In this document: piece by piece, positions 8,338 to 16,910 of the stretch
Layout: every line of letters starts with the position of its first letter
Position numbering within the stretch: position 1 is the first letter of the stretch
Assembly (NCBI RefSeq): GCF_019145355.1
Contig: NZ_JAHSTY010000001.1
Span: 1,426,001-1,490,000, forward strand
Length of the DNA stretch: 64,000 nt
From: Pseudomonas azadiae
Lineage (GTDB): Bacteria; Pseudomonadota; Gammaproteobacteria; Pseudomonadales; Pseudomonadaceae
Direction of reading: 5' to 3'
The notes under the pieces: model-generated
Told to the model about the DNA's origin: nothing
The model's input: only the letters and a program-made list of their open reading frames with translations
The model's database searches: none
Translations under genes and position numbers: made by a program

Positions 8338-9465
8338 ATGCCTGCCACGTTTACCAAGAGCGCCCTGCTGCTGGCCCTGATGCTCGGCCTTGGCCAGGCA
8401 CAGGCCGCCGATCCGATCAGCCCGGCCGAATTGGCGACCAACGAAGGCATCCCCTACCCTGCCGTGATTGCCCACCGTGGCGCTTCATACGATGCCCCCG
8501 AGTCCACCGCCGCGGCCTACAAAATCGCGCGCGACCTGGGCGCCGACTACCTGGAACTGGACCTGCAGCGCAGCAAGGACGGCGTATTGTTCGCCCTGCA
8601 CGACAACAACCTGCAGCGCACCACCGACGTGGCCACCAAGTTTCCTGATCGCAAGGACGCCCCGGCCAACGAGTTCACCTGGAAAGAACTGCAAACCCTT
8701 GACGCCGGCAGCTGGTTCAACGCCGCCTACCCGGACCGCGCGCGCCCAGGCTTTGTCGGCCTGAAAATCCTCAGCCTGGACGACATCATCAAGATCGCCG
8801 AAGGCAACCCGCAGCACAAACCCGGCCTGTACATCGAAACCAAAGAGCCCAAGCAATTCCCGGGCATCGAAGCCGACCTGAAGAACAAGCTGCTGGACAA
8901 AGGCTGGCTGAGCTCCGCCGGCTCCAAGCTGGGCAAGAGCAACACCGGCGTGGGCCAGGGCAAGGGCCGCGTGGTGCTGCAAACCTTCGAAGTGGCCAGC
9001 CTTAAAGAGCTGCAGAAAGAAATGCCCAACACCCCGAAAATCCTGCTGTTATGGGTGGGCGAAGGCAGCATCGAACCCAAGTCCAAGGTGACGTTCGCCG
9101 AATCCGGCGAACCGACCAAGGCCGCCTACTACGCCAAGCAAGAGCCGAAGGATGCCGCCGAGTTCGAAAAATGGGTCGACCAGGCCAAGAGCCTCGGCGC
9201 CATCGGCACCGGCCCATCCGCCGAGCTGACCGATCACGGCGACCAGAGCTACACCGACCTGGTGAAGCCTGAAATGAACAAGCTGACCCACGACAAAGGC
9301 CTGCTGGTGCACGTCTACACCGTGGATGAGCCGGTCGATTTCGACAAGGTGATGAAGGCTGGCGTCGACGGTATCTTCACCAACCGCGCCGCCGAACTGC
9401 TGAAGTTCTACAAGCGCTGGCCGTCGTCCAGCGTGCAGGATCTGCTGAACGACTATAAATACTGA
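8338..9465 (+). CDS. glpQ: Periplasmic glycerophosphodiester phosphodiesterase
   Basis: The precursor has 375 residues. A Sec signal peptide (about residues 1–24, ending AQA|AD) directs it to the periplasm, where GlpQ splits glycerophosphodiesters into glycerol-3-phosphate and an alcohol. The GDPD TIM-barrel motifs are present: AHRGAS (catalytic His), LELDLQ (metal-binding Glu and Asp), ALHDNNLQRTT (second catalytic His) and, late, 'VYTVDEP…GVDGIFTNRA'. The ATG at 8338 has AAAGGA 9 nt upstream. A strong AGGAGG at about 8295 is too far from any start to be used. No Pho box was recognised. Confidence 0.92.
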   Translation: MPATFTKSALLLALMLGLGQAQAADPISPAELATNEGIPYPAVIAHRGASYDAPESTAAAYKIARDLGADYLELDLQRSKDGVLFALHDNNLQRTTDVATKFPDRKDAPANEFTWKELQTLDAGSWFNAAYPDRARPGFVGLKILSLDDIIKIAEGNPQHKPGLYIETKEPKQFPGIEADLKNKLLDKGWLSSAGSKLGKSNTGVGQGKGRVVLQTFEVASLKELQKEMPNTPKILLLWVGEGSIEPKSKVTFAESGEPTKAAYYAKQEPKDAAEFEKWVDQAKSLGAIGTGPSAELTDHGDQSYTDLVKPEMNKLTHDKGLLVHVYTVDEPVDFDKVMKAGVDGIFTNRAAELLKFYKRWPSSSVQDLLNDYKY

Positions 9466-9492
9466 GTGAGTCGGCGTTGGTGTCAGTGCGCC

Positions 9493-9537
9493 ATTAAGGA
9501 TGAGTTAAGTTGCGCCGGTTAATCTGGCGCCACTTAA
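9493..9537. promoter_or_regulatory. PmrA/QseB-type direct repeat plus hairpin upstream of the PepSY gene
   Basis: ATTAAG-GATGA-GTTAAG (9493–9509) fits the TTAAG-N5-TTAAG spacing bound by OmpR-family regulators such as PmrA/QseB. It merges into a palindrome, TTAAGT-T-GCGCC … GGCGC-C-ACTTAA (9505–9537), ending 27 bp before the ATG. The regulator assignment is inference from the motif only. Confidence 0.45.
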
Positions 9538-9563
9538 ACAGCTCAACCAGAAGGACACACACC

Positions 9564-9872
9564 ATGAAAACCCTGACCGCTTTGTTCGCTGCCACCGCCC
9601 TGACCCTGACCGCCGGTCTGGCCCAGGCGGATGTTCGTCCCGACCAAGTTGAAGGTTTGATCAAGTCCGGCGCCGTGATGCCTTTCGAGAAACTCAACGC
9701 TGCCGCCGTGGCCAAACATGCTGGCGCCACCATCAACGACACCGAGCTGGACCACAACAACAGCGGCGTGCTGGTCTACGAAGTTGACCTGACCGACACC
9801 GCCGGCAAGAACTATGAAGTGAAGCTCGATGCCAAGACCGGCGCCGTGCTGGAAGACAAACTGGACACTTGA
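9564..9872 (+). CDS. Secreted PepSY-domain protein
   Basis: The 102-residue protein has a clear signal peptide (MKTLTALFAATALTLTAGLAQA|D) and one PepSY domain ('VLVYEVDLTDTAGKNYEVKLDAKTGAVLEDKLD'). Such small periplasmic proteins are thought to act as inhibitors or sensors of envelope proteases; the partner is unknown. AAGGA 8 nt upstream fixes ATG 9564. A TTAAG direct repeat upstream suggests two-component control. A bidirectional terminator follows, shared with the convergent chemoreceptor gene. Confidence 0.88.
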   Translation: MKTLTALFAATALTLTAGLAQADVRPDQVEGLIKSGAVMPFEKLNAAAVAKHAGATINDTELDHNNSGVLVYEVDLTDTAGKNYEVKLDAKTGAVLEDKLDT

Positions 9873-9885
9873 TTCGAACTAAAAA

Positions 9886-9915
9886 AAAACGCCAACTTAG
9901 TTGGCGTTTTTTTTT
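9886..9915. terminator. Bidirectional rho-independent terminator
   Basis: Stem GCCAA/TTGGC, extended by ACG/CGT and long A and T runs on either side, lies between the convergent PepSY and chemoreceptor genes. Confidence 0.9.
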
Positions 9916-9930
9916 ACCCAAGTACGACGG

Positions 9931-11559
9931 TCAGGCGCCCAATCGCGCCGTCACTTCATTCAACTCGGCCGACAACCCGCGCAGATTCTGGCTCGCCGAT
10001 TCGGTGCGCTTGACGTTATCGAGGTTGGCCGTGGCCACGGTCGTGATTTGGGTGATGTTGCGCGAGATATCCTCGGCCACCGACGTCTGTTCCTCGGCTG
10101 CCGTGGCGATCTGGCGATTCATGTCGCGGATCGCCTCCACCGCCTGGGTGATATGCGTCAGCATGGCGCCGGCCTGCGTCACCTTCTGCACACTGTCGTC
10201 ACTGCACGACTGCCCGCTCACGATGGCTTCGGCCGCATTCACCGCACCGGTTTGCACCGCCTCGATAATACTGTTGATCTCGATGATCGACGCCGCCGTG
10301 CGTTGCGCCAGGCTGCGCACTTCATCAGCCACCACTGCAAAACCCCGGCCGGCTTCGCCTGCGCGGGCCGCTTCGATGGCGGCGTTGAGCGCCAGCAGGT
10401 TGGTCTGTTCGGCGATCCCGCGGATCACTTCCAGCACTTTGCCGATGCGCACGCTGTCGGTTTCCAAACGGCGGATGATAGTACCGGTGTTGAGGATTTC
10501 GTTGCGCATCTGGCCGATGGTGGCGATGGTCACTTGCATCACTTCACCGCCTTCGCGGGCTGAATGATCCGCCTCATCGGCAGCGCGCGAGGCACTGGCG
10601 GCATGGCGCGCGACTTCCTGGGCGGTGGCCGACATTTCGGTCATGGCCGTGGCCACCTGGTCGGTGCGGTTGAATTGTTCCTGGGTACCGGTGGCCATCT
10701 GCCCGGCGATCGAGTTGAGTTCGCCGCTGGCGCTGACCAGGTCGGTGGCGCTGCGCTGCAAGCGGTTGAAGGTCTCGGCCAGGAAGTCGCGCAAGGTATT
10801 GGCGGCAGCGGCCAGATGGCCCAGCTCATCCTGACGGCGGCTGGCCACGCGTTCAGCGAAGCGGCCGTGACTCAGTTGTGTGACGTAGTCGATCAAGCCG
10901 CGGATCGGCAGGATCAGGTTGCGGTTGATCAACCACAGGCTGAACAGGGCGATCACCACGCCGGACAGCAGCATGATTGCCAGGCCCAGCATCACCGTGC
11001 GCTCGGCATAGGCGCTGATGCTCAACGATTGTTGATTGCCTTGGGCGCGCAGGTCATTGACCAGCGCGCTCATCTGCTCGCTGGCGGCACGGTCCACGCC
11101 CTTGACCGCGGCGTCGCCGGCCGCCGCATCGCCTCCCGCCGCCACATACGCGTCGCGGCCCTTCTGGTAGGCGGCGCCGAGTTGCTGGTGTTCCTGGCGC
11201 AAGGTGTCGATGCGCCGACTCAACGCCGGATCATCGCCGGTGTGGGTCACCAAACGCGCGAGGATGCTTTGGACATCGCGTTGCCGATCCTGGAACTGGC
11301 TCCAGTATTTCTCCAGATCCTGAGGTTGCTTGCCACGCAACAGAACGTTTTTCCATTCCTGCACCTGCACCTTGAATTGCAGGTTGGCTTCGTCAATCAG
11401 CTGGGACGTGCGAAGGGGCCCTTCAAGCAGGCTGCGATAGCTGTGCACGCCATCGGAGAGGAAGTTGAAACACGCCAGAGCAATCAACAGTATCGCCAGC
11501 AAGCTGCCGCCGAGCAGCGAGAGGATTTGTGCTCTCAAAGAGGTTCGCAAAACATTCAT
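9931..11559 (-). CDS. Transmembrane methyl-accepting chemotaxis protein
   Basis: The 542-residue receptor has TM1 at about residues 11–33 ('ILSLLGGSLLAILLIALACFNFL') and a periplasmic helical sensor rich in Gln/Arg (about 34–185). TM2 follows at about 190–212 ('VMLGLAIMLLSGVVIALFSLWLI'), then a HAMP domain ('LILPIRGLIDYVTQLSHGRFAERV') and the MCP signalling domain with hairpin tip '[41 protein letters not shown]'. No C-terminal CheR/CheB pentapeptide is seen. The ligand is unknown. I start at ATG 11559; a longer frame to 11700 adds a non-conserved leader that contains the promoter. A FliA-type promoter upstream ties it to the flagellar regulon. Confidence 0.9.
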   Translation of the reverse strand: MNVLRTSLRAQILSLLGGSLLAILLIALACFNFLSDGVHSYRSLLEGPLRTSQLIDEANLQFKVQVQEWKNVLLRGKQPQDLEKYWSQFQDRQRDVQSILARLVTHTGDDPALSRRIDTLRQEHQQLGAAYQKGRDAYVAAGGDAAAGDAAVKGVDRAASEQMSALVNDLRAQGNQQSLSISAYAERTVMLGLAIMLLSGVVIALFSLWLINRNLILPIRGLIDYVTQLSHGRFAERVASRRQDELGHLAAAANTLRDFLAETFNRLQRSATDLVSASGELNSIAGQMATGTQEQFNRTDQVATAMTEMSATAQEVARHAASASRAADEADHSAREGGEVMQVTIATIGQMRNEILNTGTIIRRLETDSVRIGKVLEVIRGIAEQTNLLALNAAIEAARAGEAGRGFAVVADEVRSLAQRTAASIIEINSIIEAVQTGAVNAAEAIVSGQSCSDDSVQKVTQAGAMLTHITQAVEAIRDMNRQIATAAEEQTSVAEDISRNITQITTVATANLDNVKRTESASQNLRGLSAELNEVTARLGA

Positions 11560-11651
11560 CGGAAAAGTCTCAATACAGGTAAGTGGCGTCTGCACGCCAT
11601 GACTCCCTGTCGACAAAGGCACCGCCTGTCCGCAGCGGTTGTTAATGCTCT

Positions 11652-11678
11652 GAATCGGCCGGAATAGAGCCTTCTTGA
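11652..11678 (-). promoter_or_regulatory. FliA (sigma-28) promoter of the chemoreceptor
   Basis: On the minus strand, TCAAG is followed after 14 nt by GCCGATTC. This fits the Pseudomonas FliA pattern (TCAAG-N14-GCCGATA), about 95 bp before the start codon. Confidence 0.65.
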
Positions 11679-11817
11679 TCCCATGCAGACGAACGGTCAA
11701 TAAACTGTCACCTAACCGAAATAAATTTTAAATCGTCATAAAAATGTCAAATTCACCTGCGAAGATTCGCCACGCGACCTGTGAAACGTCCTACAGGCCT
11801 TTTCTTTGCGAGCCGCC

Positions 11818-12837
11818 ATGAACCACAGCATCGACCACAGCCATCAGGACTCCGACCTGTTTGGCTTGCTTTACGGTTTTCGTTTTCGCCCAGGTGAAAA
11901 AGGCGAACAGATAGACTCGGCCACGGCGCTCCAGGCCCTGCAACAGCCGGGCGATCCGGAAGAGTTCTTGTGGCTGCACCTGAACCTGGCCCACGCTGCG
12001 TGCGAACGCTGGATGCAGGCGCACCTGGACCTGCCGGAAGAATTCTTCGAAGCCTTGCATGAAGGGTCGCGCTCCACCCGCATCGAACACGTCGACTCGG
12101 CCTTGCTGGCGGTGGTCAACGATGTGGTGTTCAACTTCAGCAGCATGGTGTCGTCGGACATTTCCACACTGTGGGTGTGCGCCCGCAGCCGCCTGTTGAT
12201 CAGCGCGCGCCTGCAACCGTTGCATTCGGTGGACAAGCTGCGTTCGTCGGTCAAGGCCGGCGAAAGCTTCCGCTCGCCACTGGCCTTGCTGGTGCACTTG
12301 CTGCGCGACCAGGGTGAAGTACTGACCCAGATCGTGCGCAAGACCAGCATCAGCGTTGACCATATCGAAGACCAACTGCTGTCCTCGCGCTTGTCCACCA
12401 ACCGCGCCGAACTGGGCGCGGCACGCCGGGTGCTGGTGCGCCTGCAACGCTTGCTCGCATTGGAGCCAGGCTCGCTGCTGCGCCTGCTTAACCGCCCGCC
12501 GCAGTGGCTGCAGAAGGAAGACGTGAAGGAATTGCGCAAGTCCACCGAAGAGTTTGCGCTGGTGATCAACGACCTGACAGCGCTGGGCGAACGCATCAAG
12601 CTGTTGCAGGAAGAGATCGCCGCCAACCTCAACGAGCAAAGCAGCCGCACGCTGTTTACCCTCACGGTGGTGACCGTGCTGGCGTTGCCGATCAACATCA
12701 TCGCCGGTTTTTTCGGCATGAACGTGGGCGGCGTGCCGCTTTCCCAGGATCCGGAAGGGTTCTGGATATTGGTGGCGTTGGTGGCGACGTTTACCTTGAT
12801 TGCCGGGCGTTGGGCGTTCCGCAAGTTCTCGACTTGA
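11818..12837 (+). CDS. zntB: CorA-family zinc transporter
   Basis: The 339-residue protein has a large cytosolic alpha/beta funnel domain followed by two C-terminal membrane helices (about 280–300 and 310–330). The CorA-superfamily signature GMN is followed by VGGVP ('IAGFFGMNVGGVP'), the ZntB form of the loop. ZntB forms pentamers in the inner membrane and moves Zn2+. The ATG at 11818 is preceded by a weak GCGAG site; a TTG at 11806 would add only four residues. It is a lone transcription unit with a REPIN just downstream. No Zur- or MerR-type operator was recognised. Confidence 0.9.
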   Translation: MNHSIDHSHQDSDLFGLLYGFRFRPGEKGEQIDSATALQALQQPGDPEEFLWLHLNLAHAACERWMQAHLDLPEEFFEALHEGSRSTRIEHVDSALLAVVNDVVFNFSSMVSSDISTLWVCARSRLLISARLQPLHSVDKLRSSVKAGESFRSPLALLVHLLRDQGEVLTQIVRKTSISVDHIEDQLLSSRLSTNRAELGAARRVLVRLQRLLALEPGSLLRLLNRPPQWLQKEDVKELRKSTEEFALVINDLTALGERIKLLQEEIAANLNEQSSRTLFTLTVVTVLALPINIIAGFFGMNVGGVPLSQDPEGFWILVALVATFTLIAGRWAFRKFST

Positions 12838-12851
12838 AATGATGATCAACG

Positions 12852-12938
12852 GTGGGAGCTGGCTTGCCTGCGATAGCGGTGTATCAGGCCCTGCAAGGGG
12901 GACTGACAAATCGCTATCGCAGGCAAGCCAGCTCCCAC
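12852..12938. repeat. REPIN (first type)
   Basis: The standard arms flank a centre reading TATCAGGCCCTGCAAGGGGG. Almost the same centre recurs at 14930–14960, so these two copies are recent duplicates. Confidence 0.95.
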
Positions 12939-13065
12939 AGTCGTTTTGTGGTGCTTTTATGGACCGGCGGCATCCTCAATTATCCAAACACTGACCTGCC
13001 GCAGCATCTCTGTAACATTCTGCAATGACTATGAACGACATCCTCCCCACACTGGATGCCCCGGC

Positions 13066-14682
13066 ATGGCCACCCCCTCCCTGATTGCCTCCCCCCACAC
13101 CTCATCCGCAGGCCCCCAACCCAGGCTGGACAAGAAACCCGGCCTGGTGACGGTGATCATCTTCTTCGCGGTGCTCGCCATGGGCCTGTTGTTCACCGCC
13201 TACAGCCTGATGCATGACATGCGCGAAATGGGCGCCCAAGTCACCACTTGGACGCCGTTCCTGTTGCTGGGCGTGGCGCTGTTGATTGCCTTGGGCTTCG
13301 AGTTCGTCAACGGTTTCCACGACACCGCCAACGCCGTGGCGACGGTGATTTACACCAACTCGCTGCCGCCGCATTTTGCGGTGGTGTGGTCGGGCTTTTT
13401 CAACTTTCTCGGGGTGCTGCTTTCCAGCGGTGCGGTGGCGTTCGGCATCATTGCCTTGTTGCCGGTCGAACTGATTCTGCAGGTGGGTTCATCGGCGGGT
13501 TTTGCGATGATCTTTGCGCTGCTGATCGCCGCCATCCTGTGGAACCTCGGCACTTGGTGGCTGGGTTTGCCGGCCTCCTCGTCCCACACCCTGATCGGCT
13601 CGATCATCGGTGTAGGTGTCGCGAATGCCTTGATGCACGGGCGTGACGGTACCAGCGGCGTGGACTGGAGCCAGGCGATCAAGATTGGCTACGCGTTGCT
13701 GCTGTCGCCGCTGATCGGTTTTGCCTTTGCGGCGATGCTGTTGCTGGCGCTGCGGGCCTTCGTCAAGAACCGCGCGTTGTATAAGGCACCCAAAGGCGAC
13801 GCCCCGCCACCGTGGTGGATCCGCGGCATGCTGATCGCCACCTGCACCGGTGTGTCTTTCGCCCACGGTTCCAACGATGGGCAGAAAGGCATGGGCCTGA
13901 TCATGCTGATCCTGGTCGGGACCCTGCCGATGGCTTACGCGCTGAACCGCACCATGCCGGCCGAGCAGTCGTTGCAGTTTGCCGCTGTGGCCGAAGTCAC
14001 CCAAGTGGCCCTGGTGAAAAGCGCACCGCAGCCGCTGGCGGGCGACCCGCGACCGATCCTGTCGACCTACGTGCGCACCAAGGAGCCCACAGCAGAACTG
14101 GTGCCTGCCCTCGCCGCCCTCGCAGGGCATATCGGCGACGAAGTCAAAGGCTACGGCTCCCTGGCCAAAGTGCCCGCCGAAGCCGTCGGCAACGTGCGTA
14201 ACGACATGTACCTGACCAGCGAAACCATCCGTCTGATGGACAAGGGCAAGGTGGGTAACTTCGATGCTGACACCCAGGGCAAGCTGCAACTGTTCAAGCA
14301 GCAGATCGACGACGCCACACGCTTTATTCCGCTGTGGGTGAAAATCGCCGTGGCGATCGCCCTGGGCCTGGGTACCATGGTGGGCTGGAAGCGCATCGTG
14401 GTGACCGTGGGTGAAAAAATCGGCAAGACGCACCTGACCTACGCCCAGGGCGCCTCGGCCGAAATGGTCGCGATGCTGACCATTGGCGCGGCGGATATGT
14501 ATGGGTTGCCGGTGTCGACCACGCATGTGTTGTCGTCAGGGGTGGCAGGGACGATGGTGGCCAATGGCGGAGGGCTGCAGATGCGGACCATCCGCAATTT
14601 GCTGATGGCGTGGGTGCTGACATTGCCAGCGGCGATCCTGTTATCAGGAAGCCTGTACTGGCTGTTCACCCAACTCTTCTGA
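13066..14682 (+). CDS. pitA: Inorganic phosphate transporter, Pit family
   Basis: The 538-residue protein has about ten membrane helices. The Pit signature 'GFEFVNGFHDTANAVATVIYTNSLPP' sits near residue 80, and the second repeat signature 'ATCTGVSFAHGSNDGQKGMG' near 265. Between them and the last helices is a soluble ~110-residue loop ('ELVPALAALAGHIGDEVKGYGSL…'), typical of the longer proteobacterial Pit proteins. These carry metal-phosphate with H+ across the inner membrane. The N-terminus is uncertain: ATG 13066 has no strong ribosome site, but the frame upstream runs into the REPIN and is not protein-like. Confidence 0.88.
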   Translation: MATPSLIASPHTSSAGPQPRLDKKPGLVTVIIFFAVLAMGLLFTAYSLMHDMREMGAQVTTWTPFLLLGVALLIALGFEFVNGFHDTANAVATVIYTNSLPPHFAVVWSGFFNFLGVLLSSGAVAFGIIALLPVELILQVGSSAGFAMIFALLIAAILWNLGTWWLGLPASSSHTLIGSIIGVGVANALMHGRDGTSGVDWSQAIKIGYALLLSPLIGFAFAAMLLLALRAFVKNRALYKAPKGDAPPPWWIRGMLIATCTGVSFAHGSNDGQKGMGLIMLILVGTLPMAYALNRTMPAEQSLQFAAVAEVTQVALVKSAPQPLAGDPRPILSTYVRTKEPTAELVPALAALAGHIGDEVKGYGSLAKVPAEAVGNVRNDMYLTSETIRLMDKGKVGNFDADTQGKLQLFKQQIDDATRFIPLWVKIAVAIALGLGTMVGWKRIVVTVGEKIGKTHLTYAQGASAEMVAMLTIGAADMYGLPVSTTHVLSSGVAGTMVANGGGLQMRTIRNLLMAWVLTLPAAILLSGSLYWLFTQLF

Positions 14683-14700
14683 CCCAACATAGAACAAACT

Positions 14701-14988
14701 GTGGGAGCGGGCTTGCGTGCGATAGCCATAGGTATCTACACATTTTGTAGTGAGCGGGCTAGCCCCGCGCTGGGCTGAAGCGGCCCCAATAAAGTCACCG
14801 CAGAGTCCAGATAGAACCAGGTCGCCTGGTTTGGGGCGGCTTCGCCACCCAGCGCGGGGCAAGCCCGCTCACTACACGGAGTTTTTTCAGCCTTTGAACG
14901 TTGTGTAGATAGCTATGCTGCGATAGCGGTGTATCAGGCCCTGCAAGGGGGACTGACAAATAGCTATCGCAGGCAAGCCAGCTCCCAC
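14701..14988. repeat. REPIN (first type) split by an inserted composite element
   Basis: The left arm (14701–14726) and the rest of the REPIN (14918–14988) form a normal first-type REPIN once the 191-bp insert and one copy of its 10-bp target duplication are removed. Together with the insert it fills the gap between pitA and pxpC. Confidence 0.9.
14727..14917. mobile_element. MITE-like composite element, copy 1 (191 bp, contains a second-type REPIN)
   Basis: Terminal inverted repeats are CATAGGTATCTACACA (14727–14742) and its inverse with one change (14902–14917). The flanking duplication is GTGCGATAGC / CTGCGATAGC (14717–14726, 14918–14927; 9 of 10 match). Inside lies a full second-type REPIN, from GTAGTGAGCGGGCTAGCCCC to its inverse ending GCCCGCTCACTAC. 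There is no coding capacity. Confidence 0.8.
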
Positions 14989-15005
14989 ATGGGTTTTGCA
15001 TCCAT

Positions 15006-15980
15006 TCAGTGGATGAAGAGCCCAGCCATTGCCTTGAGGCGCTTCTTGTACACCCGCCGCGCCTCCAACGCCTCTTCCAGTGTCACCGCGACAAACCCTG
15101 CCCGCTGGTTCGGCTGCATCTGCCCGATCAGGTCCAGGTCGGCACTGATCACCGTGCCGATCATCGCGTAGCCGCCACCCGAGACCGCGTCCCGATGCAG
15201 CACAATCGGTTCCAGACCTGCCGGTACTTGGATCGAACCAATCGGGTAGCAACTGTCGACGATGTTCGATGGATCCGACCCCGCGCCAAACGGCTGCTCA
15301 CGTGGCTGGAAGCTCAGCGCACTGCCGCCCTTGAAACGATAGCCAATGCGGTCGGCCTCGGAGCCTACCGTCCAGGGCTCGGCAAAAAAGCTGCGCTTGG
15401 CCGCCTCCGTCAGCCGCTCGTAATACAGCCCCGGCACCACGCGCAGGGTCACGTCGCCGCCGACCGAGCGGCGCAACGCCATCGGCAGACTGTTGCCCGC
15501 ACGGCCCGTGTCGCTGGCCTCACCGATGGGCAATAGATCGCCCTCCTGCAGGCGCCGACCGTGAAACCCGCCGAGTGCGCCGAGGGTGTAGGTCGAGCGG
15601 CTGCCGAGCACCAGCGGCACGTCGATGCCACCGGCCACCGCCAGATAAGTCCGCGCGCCGGCCTTGGGAAATTCAAAGCGCAACACCTGCCCGGCCCGCA
15701 CCTGGAAGGCGGTGTCCTGATGCACCACGTCGCCGTCCAGGCGCGGCGACATCAGCGCGCCGCTGAGCGCCACCAAGGCATCCCGTTGAAACTCCAATTC
15801 GGGGCCAATCAATGTGCATTCCAGCCCCGCCGCGCCCAGCGGATTGCCCACCAGGTGGTTGGCCGCGCTCAAGGCGTACTGGTCCAACGCGCCCGACGGC
15901 GGTATGCCCAAGTGGTAATAGCCTTCGCGGCCAAGGTCTTGCACGGAGGTGGCCAGGCCGGGTTTGAGGACCTTGATCAT
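15006..15980 (-). CDS. pxpC: 5-oxoprolinase subunit C (biotin-dependent carboxyltransferase-like, KipA family)
   Basis: The 324-residue protein is a KipA/AHS2 family member ('MIKVLKPGLATSVQDLGREGYYHLGIPPSGALDQ' N-terminus; 'VAGGIDVPLVLGSRSTYTLGALGGFHGR'). With PxpA and PxpB it forms the ATP-dependent 5-oxoprolinase that opens pyroglutamate to glutamate. ATG 15980 overlaps the pxpB stop by 4 bp (ATGA), so translation is coupled. The 3' end is 18 bp from a REPIN. Confidence 0.92.
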   Translation of the reverse strand: MIKVLKPGLATSVQDLGREGYYHLGIPPSGALDQYALSAANHLVGNPLGAAGLECTLIGPELEFQRDALVALSGALMSPRLDGDVVHQDTAFQVRAGQVLRFEFPKAGARTYLAVAGGIDVPLVLGSRSTYTLGALGGFHGRRLQEGDLLPIGEASDTGRAGNSLPMALRRSVGGDVTLRVVPGLYYERLTEAAKRSFFAEPWTVGSEADRIGYRFKGGSALSFQPREQPFGAGSDPSNIVDSCYPIGSIQVPAGLEPIVLHRDAVSGGGYAMIGTVISADLDLIGQMQPNQRAGFVAVTLEEALEARRVYKKRLKAMAGLFIH

Positions 15981-16855
15981 GCCAGCGCCTCCTGCAGGGA
16001 TTTCGGATAACCCACGGGGTCGGCGAGAAAGGCATCGAGTGAAAATTCCACCGGGCGGATGCGCAGGTCGAAACGTCCTGCGTCCACTTCAGCGACGGCC
16101 AGGTCGTAGGCGTCGCGCTGGATCGGTTTGAACTGCACGATATCGCCGGGGCGAAAGAACACCATGTGCTCCTTGAGGTACGCCAGTTGCTGCGCCGGGT
16201 CGTAGATCGGCGCCGGGGTCACGCCGAACATCTGGTAACCGCCGGCACCGCGCACCGAATAAATGCAACCAAAACAGCCGCCGTGGCCAAGGGTGAGTTT
16301 CGGTGTGTCGGTGCGCGGGCGAAGGTATTTGGGCACCTGCAATTGGCGCTCGCGTTCAACCATCTGGAACATGAACGGCAGGCCCGCGACAAAGCCGACC
16401 ATCGACACAAACCACGGCGCGCCGCTGTGGGCGGCGATAAACGCGTCGACATCGGCCAGGCCATTGATGCGGGCGGCATACTCCAGATCGGTGCCGCTGG
16501 GGTCCTGATGACGGTCGCGAAAACGCATGAGGGTTTCGTGCGTCCACGGGTCGTTGTAGAGCACCGGGATTTCGATAATGCGCGTGTGCAAGGTGCGTTC
16601 GGCCACGGCCTGGGCTTCGGCGGTCTGCACCGCGTCCAGCAGAACATGGGGCGCGATGCGGTCGGGGTCGAAGCGGATCTGGAACGACGCGTTGGCCAGG
16701 CACACATCCAGCACGCCCTCCAGCGCCAGGCGCTCCACGGCGCGAGTCACCGCCATGCCTTTGAAAAAGGCCTCCAGGGACATGCTCTCGCTGACCTCGG
16801 CAAACAGGTGTTCATCACCGCCGAAGCTGTAGCGGATGGGGGACGTTTCAGCCAT
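15977..16855 (-). CDS. pxpB: 5-oxoprolinase subunit B (KipI family)
   Basis: The 292-residue KipI/AHS1-type subunit has the family core 'IPVLYN…' and 'GFVAGLPFMFQM…VPKYLRPRTDTPKLTLGHGGCFGCIYSVRGAGGYQMFG'. It pairs with PxpC as the catalytic complex receiving phosphorylated 5-oxoproline from PxpA. It is longer than the usual ~220–240 residues because of an N-terminal extension before 'YSFGGDEHLF'. ATG 16855 has AGAGGA upstream. The gene lies between pxpA (55-bp gap) and pxpC (overlap). Confidence 0.9.
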   Translation of the reverse strand: MAETSPIRYSFGGDEHLFAEVSESMSLEAFFKGMAVTRAVERLALEGVLDVCLANASFQIRFDPDRIAPHVLLDAVQTAEAQAVAERTLHTRIIEIPVLYNDPWTHETLMRFRDRHQDPSGTDLEYAARINGLADVDAFIAAHSGAPWFVSMVGFVAGLPFMFQMVERERQLQVPKYLRPRTDTPKLTLGHGGCFGCIYSVRGAGGYQMFGVTPAPIYDPAQQLAYLKEHMVFFRPGDIVQFKPIQRDAYDLAVAEVDAGRFDLRIRPVEFSLDAFLADPVGYPKSLQEALA

Positions 16856-16910
16856 GTCTGTTCCTCTTGGAATCATTGTAGAAAGGCAGGCAAAAAGTGA
16901 GGGTTCGATC

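Noticed and set aside
13021..13065. Riboswitch or Pho box upstream of pitA
   Set aside because: No CTGTCAT-type repeat and no stable conserved fold was seen.
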